A stretch of DNA of 64,000 nt from Pseudomonadota bacterium (GCA_023400405.1 JAEXFD010000064.1:1-64000); one strand, 5' to 3'; counted from the first letter of the stretch, positions 1 to 8,934 are shown. Numbers and translations are program-made. The notes: generated by a model not told the origin, from the letters alone.

Positions 1-99
1 CCCGGCGGCAGCATCTTATGGGTGGCCGGGTGGGGGAGCGGGCCGGTGCCGCAATGCGCCAAGAGGCGCATCCAAACAGACTCTAATGCCCTCCCCGTT

Positions 100-190
100 C
101 CCCGGCGAAGGCCGGGGCCCAGCTTCCGCGCAGCCGGTGGGTCGGGAAAGCTTACAAGCCATCGCAACTGGGCCCCGGCCTTCGCCGGGG
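100..190. repeat. Imperfectly spaced 23-bp inverted repeat, REP-like
   Basis: Two perfectly complementary 23-nt arms (100-122 and 168-190) begin with CCCCGGCGAAGGCC and are separated by 45 nt. Such GC-rich palindromes are common between genes in sphingomonad-type genomes. It lies upstream of folP; the rest of positions 1-373 shows no convincing gene, because the open frames there lack ribosome sites and family similarity. It may be a REP-like element or a bidirectional terminator for a gene to the left. Confidence 0.6.
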
Positions 191-373
191 AGCAAGACCG
201 GCGCGACGAACGGTCACCCCAACTTTCCGCTTCCAATGTAGGACTTCCTCTGGAACGCTCGCCGCCATGGCCAGCTTTTCACACCGCGCTTCTCGCTCGC
301 TGCCTTTGAGCGCCCTTTGCGGAGGGGGATTTCGGCCGCGACGTGCCCTAAACTTCCTAAACTTCCGCGCCCG

Positions 374-1465
374 ATGACCCTCGATCTTCCCTCCGATGCC
401 CGGCTCTATCTCCGCCCGGTCCAGTTCGCCGATTCGCCGGTGAACCGCGACGGCGAGCTCGCCCGGCTCGCCGGCGGGCTGACCTGGTTCTCGGCCTATG
501 AGCTGATCGCCCGCCGCGGCGGCGAGCGCATCCTCCAGCGCACGCTTCCCGTCGCCGAACTCCCCGACGACCCCCGCCTCGCCGGCCTCGTCCAGCGGAT
601 CACCGTCCCCCGCGCGCCGCTGCGGCTCGGCGAGCGCGTAATCCGGCTCGATCAGCCCCAGGTCATGGCGATCCTCAACATGACGCCGGACAGCTTTTCC
701 GACGGTGGCCGCCATCTCGGCGATCCCGCCGCCGCGGCCGAATCCGGCATGGCGATGGCCGAGGCCGGCGCCGCGATCCTCGACATCGGCGGCGAATCGA
801 CCCGGCCCGGCGCGGCCGAAGTCTGGGAAGGCGAGGAGACCGAGCGCGTCGTGCCGGTGATCGCCCGGCTGGCCCGCGCAGGCGCGGCGATCTCGATCGA
901 CACGCGCCGCGCCGCCGTGATGGAAGCCGCGCTCGGCGCCGGCGCGCACCTGATCAACGACGTCGCCGCCCTGCTCTACGATCCCCGCGCGATCGAGGTG
1001 GCGGTCGCCTCGGGCGCCCCGGTGGTGCTGATGCACTCCCCCGATCCCGAAAGGGGCGGCCATGGCGAGGGCGGCTATCGCGACGTGCTGCTCGACGTCT
1101 ATGATTGGCTCGAGGCGCGGATCGACGCGGTGGTCGCCGCAGGCGTCGATCGTTCGAAGATCCTGGTCGATCCCGGCATCGGCTTCGGCAAGAGCCTGCA
1201 CGACAACCTGGCGCTGCTCAACGGGCTGGCGCTGTTTCATGGCCTGGGCTGCGGCATCGTGCTGGGCGCGAGCCGCAAGCGGCTGATCGGCGCGCTCAGC
1301 CATGAGGCACCCGCCGATCGCCGGCTCGGCGGATCGGTCGCGCTCGCGCTCAAGGGTGCCGAGCTTGGGGTCCAGCTGATCCGCGTTCATGATCCCTTCG
1401 AGACGGTTCAGGCATTGAGGGTATGGCGCGGCCTGCGCGACGCGGCGCTGGTCGCGCGCCACTGA
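374..1465 (+). CDS. folP: Dihydropteroate synthase
   Basis: This cytoplasmic enzyme of folate synthesis condenses p-aminobenzoate with the pterin pyrophosphate to give dihydropteroate. The 363-residue protein carries the family signatures in order: NMTPDSFSDGG, DIGGESTRPGA, DPGIGFGKS and GASRKR. About 95 residues precede the TIM-barrel core, an N-terminal extension usual in alphaproteobacterial FolP. The ATG at 374 was chosen because the 19 codons in frame upstream read as non-coding; no strong ribosome site is visible. A small exported protein gene follows 11 nt downstream, so the two are probably co-transcribed. Confidence 0.95.
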   Translation: MTLDLPSDARLYLRPVQFADSPVNRDGELARLAGGLTWFSAYELIARRGGERILQRTLPVAELPDDPRLAGLVQRITVPRAPLRLGERVIRLDQPQVMAILNMTPDSFSDGGRHLGDPAAAAESGMAMAEAGAAILDIGGESTRPGAAEVWEGEETERVVPVIARLARAGAAISIDTRRAAVMEAALGAGAHLINDVAALLYDPRAIEVAVASGAPVVLMHSPDPERGGHGEGGYRDVLLDVYDWLEARIDAVVAAGVDRSKILVDPGIGFGKSLHDNLALLNGLALFHGLGCGIVLGASRKRLIGALSHEAPADRRLGGSVALALKGAELGVQLIRVHDPFETVQALRVWRGLRDAALVARH

Positions 1466-1476
1466 AGGAGAGTTCG

Positions 1477-1911
1477 ATGCGTCTTGCCCTCACCCTTGCC
1501 CTGTTGGCCGCCCCGATCGCCGCCCACGCCCAAGGGGCCGGCGGTCCCGCCGCCGCGCGCGGCGTGGTCGAAAGCTATTATGCCGCGATCGAGCGCGGCG
1601 ATTTCCGCGCCGCCTATGCGCTGTGGGACCAGGGCGGCAAGGCGAGCGGCAAGAGCTACGCCAGCTTCCGCCAGGGCTTCGCCGCCACCGCGCACAGCCG
1701 CGTCGTGACCGGCACGCCGCGCAATGGCGATGCCGGGATGAGCCAGCGCTGGATCGACGTCCCTGTCGATGTCTATGCGACCCTCAAGAACGGCCGTCGC
1801 CAGCATTTCCGCGGCAGCTACACGCTCCACCGCGTGGTCGAAGGAGTCAGCGACAATCCCGCCGATAGCCGCTGGCACCTCTCCAAGGCGCGGCTGGTGG
1901 CGGCGCGCTAG
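1477..1911 (+). CDS. Small exported protein, NTF2/SnoaL-like
   Basis: This 144-residue protein begins with a clear Sec signal peptide ending at AHAQG (about residue 20), so it is probably periplasmic. The mature part starts ARGVVESYYAAIERGDFRAA, a helix-and-turn pattern typical of NTF2-like (SnoaL/DUF4440-type) cone folds. No catalytic residues can be assigned and the function is unknown. The start is fixed by an AAGGAG ribosome site at 1465-1470 that overlaps the folP stop codon region. It converges with the LytTR gene, and the two stop codons overlap. Confidence 0.8.
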   Translation: MRLALTLALLAAPIAAHAQGAGGPAAARGVVESYYAAIERGDFRAAYALWDQGGKASGKSYASFRQGFAATAHSRVVTGTPRNGDAGMSQRWIDVPVDVYATLKNGRRQHFRGSYTLHRVVEGVSDNPADSRWHLSKARLVAAR

Positions 1912-2654
1912 AACCAGCCGGCTTCCTCGAGCGCGCTGACCTGTCCGCGCGCGACCGGTGCTTCGATCCCGCCGGCCAGCCGGAGGCGAAGATTGCGCCC
2001 GTCGCGGCGGATGCCCTCGACTGCGCCGCGCGCCACCCACCAGCTGCGGTGGACCAGCGCGCCGGGGGTGCCGTCGAGTTCGGCGACGGCATCGCGCATG
2101 CGCATCAGGAGGAGGGTCGAGCCATGGGGCGTGTGGACGCGGACATAATGGTCTTCCATCTCCAGCGCGATCGGCGCGGCGCGGAGATGGCCCGGCAGCC
2201 GCTCGACCAGCCGCGGCAGCCCGCTGGGCTCGGCCGCGGGCGCCGGCGCGTCGGGCCGGTTACGGTTGCGGGCGAACCAGAACAGCGCGCAGACCAGCCC
2301 GCCGAGCAGCAGCACGTTGAAATAATGGGCCAGCGCCTGGTCGAGCGTCAGCCAGCGCGGCGCCTTCCAGATGAAATTGGCGAGCCAGGTCACCGCGCTC
2401 ATCGGCACGGTGGCGATCAGGCAGGCCGCCGCCCACAGCGCCGGCTCCGGCAAGTCGAGCCGCGGCGCCAGCCGCGTCGCCGCCACCATCGCCGGCAGGT
2501 AGAGGAAATAGCCGGCATAGCTCATCGTCAGCCAATAGAGCAGCCGCCAGCCGAACGGCGCGCCATAGCTGCCGAACGGCCCGACCAGCGCCAGCACCAC
2601 GCCCAGCCCGAACAGGATCGTGCAGTCGATCGCGATTCGCCGCGCATTGCCCAT
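1908..2654 (-). CDS. LytTR-family membrane-anchored transcriptional regulator
   Basis: The 248-residue protein has four predicted membrane helices in its first about 140 residues, then a C-terminal LytTR DNA-binding domain. The domain is recognisable from MEDHYVRVHTPHGSTLLL and LVHRSWWVARGAV. This one-component layout (4TM-LytTR, no receiver) is frequent in sphingomonads and xanthomonads, where such proteins often act with a DUF2306 membrane protein. Here a DUF2306 gene starts divergently at 2814, which supports a functional pair. The start was taken at MGNARRIA because the upstream reading frame is intergenic. Regulatory target and signal are not known. Confidence 0.85.
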   Translation of the reverse strand: MGNARRIAIDCTILFGLGVVLALVGPFGSYGAPFGWRLLYWLTMSYAGYFLYLPAMVAATRLAPRLDLPEPALWAAACLIATVPMSAVTWLANFIWKAPRWLTLDQALAHYFNVLLLGGLVCALFWFARNRNRPDAPAPAAEPSGLPRLVERLPGHLRAAPIALEMEDHYVRVHTPHGSTLLLMRMRDAVAELDGTPGALVHRSWWVARGAVEGIRRDGRNLRLRLAGGIEAPVARGQVSALEEAGWF

Positions 2655-2813
2655 CGTCCGGTTCGTCCCCCTTCCCGTTCGCGCTTCGCCAAATGGCGCG
2701 CCCGTCCGCACTTCCGCCACTCCGCGAAGCCGCCTGCCGCCCCGCGAAGCCGCGATTGCTCCCCCGCCGCGCCGCGCCATGCTGGTTCCGGCAATAGCGT
2801 CAGGAGGCAGAAG

Positions 2814-3344
2814 ATGGCCAGTCATGCAGCGGCGGCGTTCGGCAATTGGGGCACCGGAGACGTGCCGCCGCTCGCCAAGCGGGCGATGTTCGTGGTCGCG
2901 GCGGCGATCGCCGGCGCGACGCTGATCGCCATCGCCCGGGTGGCGCTGGGCCTGACGCCCGGCACCCATGAGCTCAAGCAAGTCGCCGTGGTGATCCACC
3001 TCGCCAGCGTATTGCCGGCGCTGCCGCTCGGCCTTTGGGTGCTGCTGGCCCGCAAAGGCGACGCTCGGCACCGGCTGCTCGGCCGGCTCTGGGTGATGTT
3101 GATGCTGGTAGCGGGCGGCTCCGCCATCTTCATCCGCAACCTCAACCATGGCGGATTCAGCTGGCTGCACCTGTTCGTGCTGCTCGTCGCCATCACCTCG
3201 TTCCGCGGCATCCGCGCCGCCCGGATGGGCCGGATCGCCGCGCACAAGCGGCACATGTGGGGCATGTATGTCGGCGCGCTGCTGCTGCCGGGCCTGTTCG
3301 CCTTCCTGCCCGGCCGGCTGCTCTGGCACTGGCTGATGCTGTGA
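2814..3344 (+). CDS. DUF2306 membrane protein
   Basis: This is an inner-membrane protein of 176 residues with four to five hydrophobic segments. The DUF2306 hallmarks are present: RHRLLGRLWVMLM, FSWLHLFVLLVAITSF and an IAAHKRHM loop near the C-terminus. Histidines in these loops are conserved in the family, but no activity is established. An AGGAGG ribosome site at 2802-2807 supports the ATG. It is transcribed away from the LytTR gene at 1908-2654, so the 159-nt gap between them probably holds both promoters. Confidence 0.8.
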   Translation: MASHAAAAFGNWGTGDVPPLAKRAMFVVAAAIAGATLIAIARVALGLTPGTHELKQVAVVIHLASVLPALPLGLWVLLARKGDARHRLLGRLWVMLMLVAGGSAIFIRNLNHGGFSWLHLFVLLVAITSFRGIRAARMGRIAAHKRHMWGMYVGALLLPGLFAFLPGRLLWHWLML

Positions 3345-3347
3345 GCC

Positions 3348-3659
3348 TCAGGGCAGGATCCCACGCCCGATCAGCGCTACCGCGACGAGGCCGAGCAGGG
3401 CCGCGGCGCCATGGCGCGACGGGCGTGACCGCAGCAGCCCCGCGCTGGTCACCAGCGCGAGCAACAGCACCACGCCGCCGCCCAGCCAGAACCAGTTGCT
3501 CTGGTAGCGCCACCAGCCAAGGACGCCGAGCACCCCGCCAAGGCCCGATAGCGCGGCCAGCAGCGCTCCGGACCTCCGACCGCCCGATTCGCCAAGCGTC
3601 AGGCACAGTGCGCCGCCGGCGAACATCGCCGCACAAATCAGTGCCGCCAGTGCAATCAT
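3348..3659 (-). CDS. Small membrane protein of unknown function
   Basis: A 103-residue, very hydrophobic protein with three or four predicted membrane helices and short positively charged loops. I do not recognise the family. The reading frame is consistent with a real gene: it starts at an ATG, fills the space between two convincing genes, and its hydrophobic pattern is regular. It converges with the DUF2306 gene and follows the HAD phosphatase gene on the same strand; those stop and start codons are 18 nt apart, so the two may be co-transcribed. Confidence 0.6.
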   Translation of the reverse strand: MIALAALICAAMFAGGALCLTLGESGGRRSGALLAALSGLGGVLGVLGWWRYQSNWFWLGGGVVLLLALVTSAGLLRSRPSRHGAAALLGLVAVALIGRGILP

Positions 3660-3677
3660 GCCTTCTCCCCTTTTCCC

Positions 3678-4349
3678 TCAGCGCCAGTCGAGCAACGGCC
3701 AGCCTCGCTCGGCGGCGAGACGGCGCAGCGGCCCGTGAGCGTTCACGGCGAATCCTTCATCGGCCCAGCCGAGCATCGGCGCATCGGAGACATGGTCCGA
3801 ATAGGCGCGAACATGCGCCTCTGCCCGCGAGATCGCGTTCCTGGCCATCCAGGCCTCGATCCGGTGGAGCTTTGCGGGTCCGTAACAGTTGTCTCCCTCC
3901 AGCAGGGAGAGAATATGCCCGTTCGCGTTGCGCTTCGCCTCGGTGGCGATGACGTCGTCGAAGCCCAGCCGCCGCGCGATCGCACCCGCATAATAGCCGT
4001 GCGAGGCGGTGGCGAGCACGAGGCGATAGCCCTGTGCTCGGTCCGCGGCGATCCGCTCCCGGGCGCCATGCAGCACGCCATGCGCGACTTCGCGCTCGGC
4101 AAAGGCCTCGGCGATCCGTTTCAGTTCCGCGGGAGCAAGCGCGCCGCCGATCATCAGCCGCTGCGAGATTTGCTTGAGGCCGGCGCGGTCGACGACCTTG
4201 AGCAGATAGCCGAGCGACGCCAGCCCCAACACCGGAAACAACGCCAATCGCCACGGCGCCCGCGCTCGGGCAGCAGCGATCAGGAACCGCGTCCAGGTCG
4301 GCGCGGCGGTGATCGTCTTGTCCATGTCGTAGATCGCAAGGTAGCGCAT
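3678..4349 (-). CDS. HAD-IB family phosphatase
   Basis: This 223-residue protein has the HAD motifs in order: the nucleophile motif YDMDKTIT at residues 7-14, motif II around ATASHGYY, a lysine at TEAKRN, and motif IV YSDHVSDAPML. The subfamily IB layout, with a helical cap between motifs I and II, is that of SerB-like and acyl-phosphate or lipid phosphatases. The substrate cannot be told from the sequence. In alphaproteobacteria such genes often adjoin lipid-related genes, and here the Mla transport operon starts divergently 62 nt away. Confidence 0.85.
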   Translation of the reverse strand: MRYLAIYDMDKTITAAPTWTRFLIAAARARAPWRLALFPVLGLASLGYLLKVVDRAGLKQISQRLMIGGALAPAELKRIAEAFAEREVAHGVLHGARERIAADRAQGYRLVLATASHGYYAGAIARRLGFDDVIATEAKRNANGHILSLLEGDNCYGPAKLHRIEAWMARNAISRAEAHVRAYSDHVSDAPMLGWADEGFAVNAHGPLRRLAAERGWPLLDWR

Positions 4350-4410
4350 TGAGACATCTACGTGCGCATGTGCTTGCCGATCCAGTCCGAATCGCCGAAA
4401 GGTGCGTTCG

Positions 4411-5523
4411 ATGAGCGCCCAAGCCGATTTCGAACAGGTCGATTCGAGTAGCGGCGGCGCCACGCTCCGCTTCACCGGCAACCTATCGCTCGCCAGCCTT
4501 GGCGACCTGCCCGAACGGCTCGCCGCGATCGATGCCCCGATCGCACGGGTCGACCTGGGCGAGATCAGTCGGATCGACACGGTCGGCGCCTGGGTGATCC
4601 ATCGCTTCGCCCGCGAGAAGCAGGCGAGCGTCGAAGGGCTCGAGCCCGACGAGCAGCATCTGTTCGACACCGTCGCCGCTGCCGAGCAGCCGATCGCGCT
4701 GCCGCGCCGCGCCGCCTCGCCCTTCATTCGGCTGCTCGGCGAGATTGGCGACGCGGTCGCCACGGCCGGGCGCACGCTCTACGGCCTGCTCGGCTTCATG
4801 GGCGCGACGCTGATCGCCTTCTGGAACATCGCCACCCATCCGCGCCGCTTCCGCTTTCACGCCACGGTGCATCGCTTCGAAGTCGTCGGCGTCTCGGCGC
4901 TCGGCATCATCGGGCTGATGAGCTTCCTGATCGGCATCGTCATCGCCCAGCAAGGCGCAGTGCAGCTCCGCCAGTTCGGCGCGGAGGTCTATACGATCAA
5001 TCTGGTTGGCCGCATCACGTTGCGCGAGCTCGGCATCCTGATGACTGCGATCATGGTCGCCGGCCGATCGGGCTCGGCCTTTGCCGCGCAAATCGGCACG
5101 ATGAAGCTCACCGAGGAAATCGATGCGATGCGCACGATCGGCGTCTCGCCGATGGAGGCGCTGGTGGTGCCGCGTACCGTTGCCGTCGTCCTGATGCTGC
5201 CGCTGCTCGGCTTCTATTCCGCGCTGATCGCGATCCTGGGCGGCGGGCTGCTCTGCTGGGTCCAGCTCGACATCCCGCCGATCACCTTCATCCAGCGCAT
5301 CCGCGAAGTCGTGCCGCTCAGCGACCTTTGGGTCGGCCTGATCAAGGCGCCGGTGTTCGGCGCGATCATCGCCATCGCGGGCTGCTTCCAGGGCATGCAG
5401 GTCGAATCGGATGCCGAGCAGGTCGGCCGCCGCACGACCACCGCGGTGGTCCAGGCGATCTTCCTGGTGATCGTGCTCGACGCGTTCTTCGCGGTGTTCT
5501 TCAGCCAGATCGGGTGGATATGA
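4411..5523 (+). CDS. mlaE: MCE/Mla-type ABC permease with fused STAS domain
   Basis: This is the inner-membrane permease of a phospholipid transporter that maintains outer-membrane lipid asymmetry. Residues about 10-100 form a STAS (MlaB-like) domain, and residues about 120-370 the MlaE permease with five membrane helices and conserved stretches such as AQIGTMKLTEEIDAMRTIGV. In E. coli MlaB is a separate protein; here it is fused. The ATG at 4411 is preferred over an in-frame GTG three codons upstream. Its stop overlaps the next start codon (ATGA), so the operon is translationally coupled. Confidence 0.92.
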   Translation: MSAQADFEQVDSSSGGATLRFTGNLSLASLGDLPERLAAIDAPIARVDLGEISRIDTVGAWVIHRFAREKQASVEGLEPDEQHLFDTVAAAEQPIALPRRAASPFIRLLGEIGDAVATAGRTLYGLLGFMGATLIAFWNIATHPRRFRFHATVHRFEVVGVSALGIIGLMSFLIGIVIAQQGAVQLRQFGAEVYTINLVGRITLRELGILMTAIMVAGRSGSAFAAQIGTMKLTEEIDAMRTIGVSPMEALVVPRTVAVVLMLPLLGFYSALIAILGGGLLCWVQLDIPPITFIQRIREVVPLSDLWVGLIKAPVFGAIIAIAGCFQGMQVESDAEQVGRRTTTAVVQAIFLVIVLDAFFAVFFSQIGWI

Positions 5524-6332
5524 ACGCGCGCCCCGCCCGCAGCGACATCGTCATCTCCGTGCGCGGCCTCAAGAACGCGTTCGGCGAGCAGATCGTCCAT
5601 GACGGGCTCGACCTCGACGTGCGCCGCGGCGAGATCCTCGGCGTGGTCGGCGGGTCCGGCACCGGCAAGTCGGTGCTGATGCGCTCGATCATCGGCCTGC
5701 AGACGCCGATCTCCGGCGAAATCGATGTCTTCGGCGAATCGACGATCGGGCGCGAGGAGACCGAGGCGGTGGAGATCCGCAAGCGCTGGGGCATCCTGTT
5801 CCAGGGCGGCGCGCTGTTCTCGACGCTCACCGTGGCGGAGAACGTCCAAGTCCCGCTCAAGGAATTCTATCCGCGGCTCGACCAGGCGCTGCTCGACGAG
5901 ATCGCGGCCTACAAGGTGGTGATGACCGGCCTGGGCGCCGAGGCCGGTCCGAAATATCCCGCCGAGCTTTCAGGCGGCATGCGCAAGCGCGCCGGCCTGG
6001 CCCGGGCTCTCGCGCTCGATCCCGAGCTGCTGTTTCTCGATGAGCCGACCGCAGGTCTCGATCCGATCGGCGCCGCGGCGTTCGACGAACTCACCGCCGC
6101 GCTCCAGAAGACGCTGGGGCTCACTGTGTTCCTGATCACCCACGATCTCGATACCCTCTATGCGATCTGCGACCGCGTCGCGGTGCTCGCCGACAAAAAG
6201 GTCATTGCCGTGGGAACGATCCCCGAGCTTCTCGCCTTGGACCATCCTTGGATCCAGGAATATTTCAACGGACCGCGCGGAAGAGCCGCGGTCGCCAGCA
6301 CCCGCCAGCACGGGCATGAGGACAGGGACTGA
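5520..6332 (+). CDS. mlaF: MCE/Mla-type ABC transporter ATPase
   Basis: This cytoplasmic ATPase energises the Mla phospholipid transporter. The 270-residue protein has Walker A GGSGTGKS at residues 44-51, a Q-loop (LFQGGALF), the signature LSGGMRKR typical of the MlaF/Ttg2A group, Walker B with DEPTAGLDP, and the H-loop ITHDLDTL. The start codon lies inside the mlaE stop region and its stop overlaps the mlaD start (TGATG). This gives the tight order mlaE(STAS)-mlaF-mlaD-lipoprotein. Confidence 0.95.
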   Translation: MNARPARSDIVISVRGLKNAFGEQIVHDGLDLDVRRGEILGVVGGSGTGKSVLMRSIIGLQTPISGEIDVFGESTIGREETEAVEIRKRWGILFQGGALFSTLTVAENVQVPLKEFYPRLDQALLDEIAAYKVVMTGLGAEAGPKYPAELSGGMRKRAGLARALALDPELLFLDEPTAGLDPIGAAAFDELTAALQKTLGLTVFLITHDLDTLYAICDRVAVLADKKVIAVGTIPELLALDHPWIQEYFNGPRGRAAVASTRQHGHEDRD

Positions 6333-7297
6333 TGGAAACGCGATCCAATCATGTGCTGGTCGGCGCCGTGGTGCTGATCCTGCTCGCCGTGCTGGCCCTG
6401 TTCATTGTCTGGCTCGCCCGCCTCTCCGGCGGCGACGACCGTGAATACGACATCTTCTTCCGCCAGTCGGTCGATGGACTCAACCGCGGCTCGGCCGTCG
6501 CCTTTTCTGGGGTTCCCTCGGGACAGGTGAAGGACATTGAATTCTGGAAACCCGATCCCAGCCTGGTGCGCGTGCGGATCAGCGTGAACAAGGACGTGCC
6601 GATCCTCGAAGGCACCACCGCCACGCTGCAGGGCAGCTTCACCGGTCCCAGCACGGTCCAGCTCGATGGCGCGGTGAAGGGCGCCCCCCCGATCGCCTGC
6701 CCGGCGGTCAATCCACGCGCCTCGTGCCCGCTCGACGTGCCTGTCATCCCGGCCAAGCCCGGCGGCCTCGGCGCGCTGTTCGCTTCGGCCCCGAAGCTGC
6801 TCGAGCGGCTGACCACGCTCACCGAGCGGCTGACCGACCTGCTCAGCGACCGGAACCAGAATTCGATCGCCGGCATCCTCGCCAACACCAATCGCCTGAC
6901 CGACGCGCTGGCCGATCGCGGGCCCGAGATCGCTGCGACGCTCGCCGAGACCCGGATCGCGATCCAGAAGTTCGGCACCGCGACGCAGCAGATCGGCCAG
7001 CTCGCCGACACGACCAACGGCGTCATCGCCAGCGACGTGCGGCCGACCATCGCCAATCTCAACCAGACGATCGCCTCGGCCAAACGCAGCATGGATGCGC
7101 TCGAACAGGCGATCGGCGATGCCCGGCCGGGGGTGCAGGCCTTCTCGAAGAAGACCATGCCCGAGGTCGGCCAGCTGGTGCAGGACCTGCGGGTGATGGC
7201 GCAATCGCTCTCGTCGGTCGCCGAGAAGCTCGATCAGGGCGGCGCAAGCTCGCTGGTCGGCTCGCCCAAGCTCCCCGACTACAAGCCCAAGAAGTGA
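6332..7297 (+). CDS. mlaD: MlaD-family MCE lipid-binding protein
   Basis: This is the periplasm-facing, membrane-anchored substrate-binding protein of the Mla system; MCE domains form hexameric rings that carry lipid. A single N-terminal membrane helix (about residues 8-30) is followed by one MCE domain with FSGVPSGQVKDIEF. A long helical tail with repeated amphipathic segments ends in a lysine-rich C-terminus. At 321 residues it is longer than E. coli MlaD, as is usual for alphaproteobacterial members. It overlaps mlaF by one base, and the auxiliary lipoprotein gene follows within 8 nt. Confidence 0.93.
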   Translation: METRSNHVLVGAVVLILLAVLALFIVWLARLSGGDDREYDIFFRQSVDGLNRGSAVAFSGVPSGQVKDIEFWKPDPSLVRVRISVNKDVPILEGTTATLQGSFTGPSTVQLDGAVKGAPPIACPAVNPRASCPLDVPVIPAKPGGLGALFASAPKLLERLTTLTERLTDLLSDRNQNSIAGILANTNRLTDALADRGPEIAATLAETRIAIQKFGTATQQIGQLADTTNGVIASDVRPTIANLNQTIASAKRSMDALEQAIGDARPGVQAFSKKTMPEVGQLVQDLRVMAQSLSSVAEKLDQGGASSLVGSPKLPDYKPKK

Positions 7298-7304
7298 GGC
7301 CGTG

Positions 7305-7886
7305 ATGAAGAAGCTCGCTCTCCTCCTCCTCGCCGCGCCGCTCGCGGGCTGCATCTCGTTCGGGGGCAAGCCGCCCAAGACGCCGCTGCTCACCCTGTCG
7401 CCGGTGGCGCTGCCGGTCGGCGAGACGCAGCGTTCGGCCAGCGCCGCGACGATGACGGTGCTGTTCCCCACCGTCCCGCACGAGCTCGCCACGACGCGCG
7501 TGCCCGTCCATCAGAACGGCACCGCGATCGCCTATGTGAAGGACGCGATCTGGGTGGAGGCGCCCCCTCGCCTGTTCGCGCGTCTGGTCGGCGACACGAT
7601 CTCGGCGCGCACCGGGCGGATCGTGCTGTCCTATCGCCAGTCGCAGATCGATCCCGGCGCCACCCTGTCGGGCGAGTTGCGCGCGTTCGGCGTCGATGCC
7701 GCCACCAACGAAGCGGTTGTGCAGTTCGACGCCGTGCTGATGCGTGGCGAAGGCAGCGGCTTCGAGAAGCGCCGTTTCGAAGGCCGCGCACCGCTCGCCA
7801 AGGTCGACGCCGCCAGTTTCGGCCCCGCGATCGACGCCGCCGCGCACCAGGTGGCGGACCAGGTCGCGGAGTGGGTCGGCAAATAG
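7305..7886 (+). CDS. ABC-type transport auxiliary lipoprotein (PqiC-like)
   Basis: This 193-residue protein has a lipoprotein signal with lipobox LAGC at about residue 16, so it is probably anchored in a membrane facing the periplasm. The mature region has the ABC_trans_aux fold pattern known from PqiC: IAYVKDAIWVEAPPRLFARL followed by RGEGSGFEKRRFEGRAPL. Such lipoproteins accompany MCE transporters and are thought to link them to the outer membrane. The ATG at 7305 was chosen over an adjacent GTG. It is the last gene of the mla operon and converges with the cyclophilin gene. Confidence 0.88.
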   Translation: MKKLALLLLAAPLAGCISFGGKPPKTPLLTLSPVALPVGETQRSASAATMTVLFPTVPHELATTRVPVHQNGTAIAYVKDAIWVEAPPRLFARLVGDTISARTGRIVLSYRQSQIDPGATLSGELRAFGVDAATNEAVVQFDAVLMRGEGSGFEKRRFEGRAPLAKVDAASFGPAIDAAAHQVADQVAEWVGK

Positions 7887-7887
7887 G

Positions 7888-8766
7888 CTATTGCGCCCGG
7901 CGCACCGGCGCCTGGGCATTGCACACATCGACGCCGCCGGCGGGCACCGTGAAGAACGGCCCGCCGCGATTCTCGCGCGCCTTGATCCAGGCGGCAAACC
8001 GCGGATTGTCGGTCGCGCGATATTGGAAGCGCGGCCGCTCGTCGGCGGGAAGCTCGCTCGCGAGCCGCGCCGACAGGAGCGGCACGTGCCGCTCGCCCTC
8101 GGCATAGACGCCGAGCTGGCCCGATCCGCGCGGCAGGCTCGACAGCCACTGCATCCCCTCGATCACCCGGCCGACGATGGCGATGTTGCGATCGAGCGCG
8201 CGCGGCGCATGGCCGATCACGGTATAGAGTTCTGCCCCGCTCCCGGTCGATGGCGCCAGGTCGCGCGCGACGCCGACCATGCCGTAGCAATGGGTGAGCG
8301 AGCTCGTCTTGCCATCATTGGCGAGCGGCCAGCCATCGGCGCTGATCCCGGTCTTGGCGGCATAGGAATCGGGCTTGGCGAAGGTGAAGCTCGTCACGGC
8401 ATCATAGCCCGGCCACTCATATTCGGCAGGCGGGTTCTCGATCACTCCTGGCGGCAGCGCTGTCTTGTCGTCGCCCCCGCCCCATTGCGTTACGTAATTG
8501 TCCTGCACGCGGTAGATGCTGGTCCCGTCCCACCAATGCGCCGCGGCGAGCTTGCGGATATTTGCGACATGCGCCGGCGCATAGCGCGGCGCCAGCCGGA
8601 TGAAGACCTGGTGCCCGCCTTCCAGCGTCATCGCCAGGATCTCGTCGTCGGGGATCGCGCGCCAGTCCTCAGGCGCCGCATCGCCCGGGCTCGCCGGCGG
8701 GGCGTTCTGGGCAGGGGCGGCGGGAACGGCGGCAAGCGCGAGCAGCGCGAGGACGGGCTTGAGCAT
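7888..8766 (-). CDS. Exported cyclophilin-type peptidyl-prolyl isomerase
   Basis: This 292-residue protein has a Sec signal peptide (cleavage near PAAPAQN) and is probably periplasmic, assisting protein folding by proline cis-trans isomerisation. The cyclophilin core is visible in DEILAMTLEGGHQVFIRLAP, IYRVQDNYVTQWGGGDD and LTHCYGMVGVARD. The domain is divergent and has a longer C-terminus than small bacterial cyclophilins, ending after a VCNAQAP segment. It is the last protein gene before tRNA-Ser and the island junction. Confidence 0.85.
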   Translation of the reverse strand: MLKPVLALLALAAVPAAPAQNAPPASPGDAAPEDWRAIPDDEILAMTLEGGHQVFIRLAPRYAPAHVANIRKLAAAHWWDGTSIYRVQDNYVTQWGGGDDKTALPPGVIENPPAEYEWPGYDAVTSFTFAKPDSYAAKTGISADGWPLANDGKTSSLTHCYGMVGVARDLAPSTGSGAELYTVIGHAPRALDRNIAIVGRVIEGMQWLSSLPRGSGQLGVYAEGERHVPLLSARLASELPADERPRFQYRATDNPRFAAWIKARENRGGPFFTVPAGGVDVCNAQAPVRRAQ

Positions 8767-8843
8767 GCCCTCAGACTGACACGCCGCCGCCCGCTTGCCT
8801 AGACCCGCGCCAAAGGCTAGGGCACGCGGCTTCCAGCGCATGC

Positions 8844-8934
8844 GGAGCGGTGGCCGAGTGGTCGAAGGCGCTCGCCTGGAAAGTGAGTATACGGCAAAAC
8901 CGTATCGAGGGTTCGAATCCCTCCCGCTCCGCCA
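8844..8934 (+). tRNA. tRNA-Ser (GGA)
   Basis: A complete class II tRNA with CCA encoded. The 7-bp acceptor stem pairs GGAGCGG with CCGCTCC, the anticodon arm CTCGC/CTGGAAA/GTGAG gives anticodon GGA, there is a long variable arm, and the T-loop is TTCGAAT. It is the integration site of the island: the last 24 nt of the gene are duplicated at 46554-46577. Because the island restores the 3' end, the tRNA remains intact. Confidence 0.95.
8911..8934 (+). repeat. attL: tRNA-Ser 3' end direct repeat
   Basis: These 24 nt, starting GTTCGAATCC and ending at the encoded CCA, cover the 3' part of the T-arm and the acceptor strand of tRNA-Ser. An identical copy lies at 46554-46577. The bases just outside differ on both sides, so the repeat is exactly delimited. 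It is the left attachment site of the island. Confidence 0.9.

Noticed and set aside
152..1462. Long open frame opposite folP
   Set aside because: Rich in Arg, Gly, Ala and His with no domain; it mirrors the codon bias of folP.
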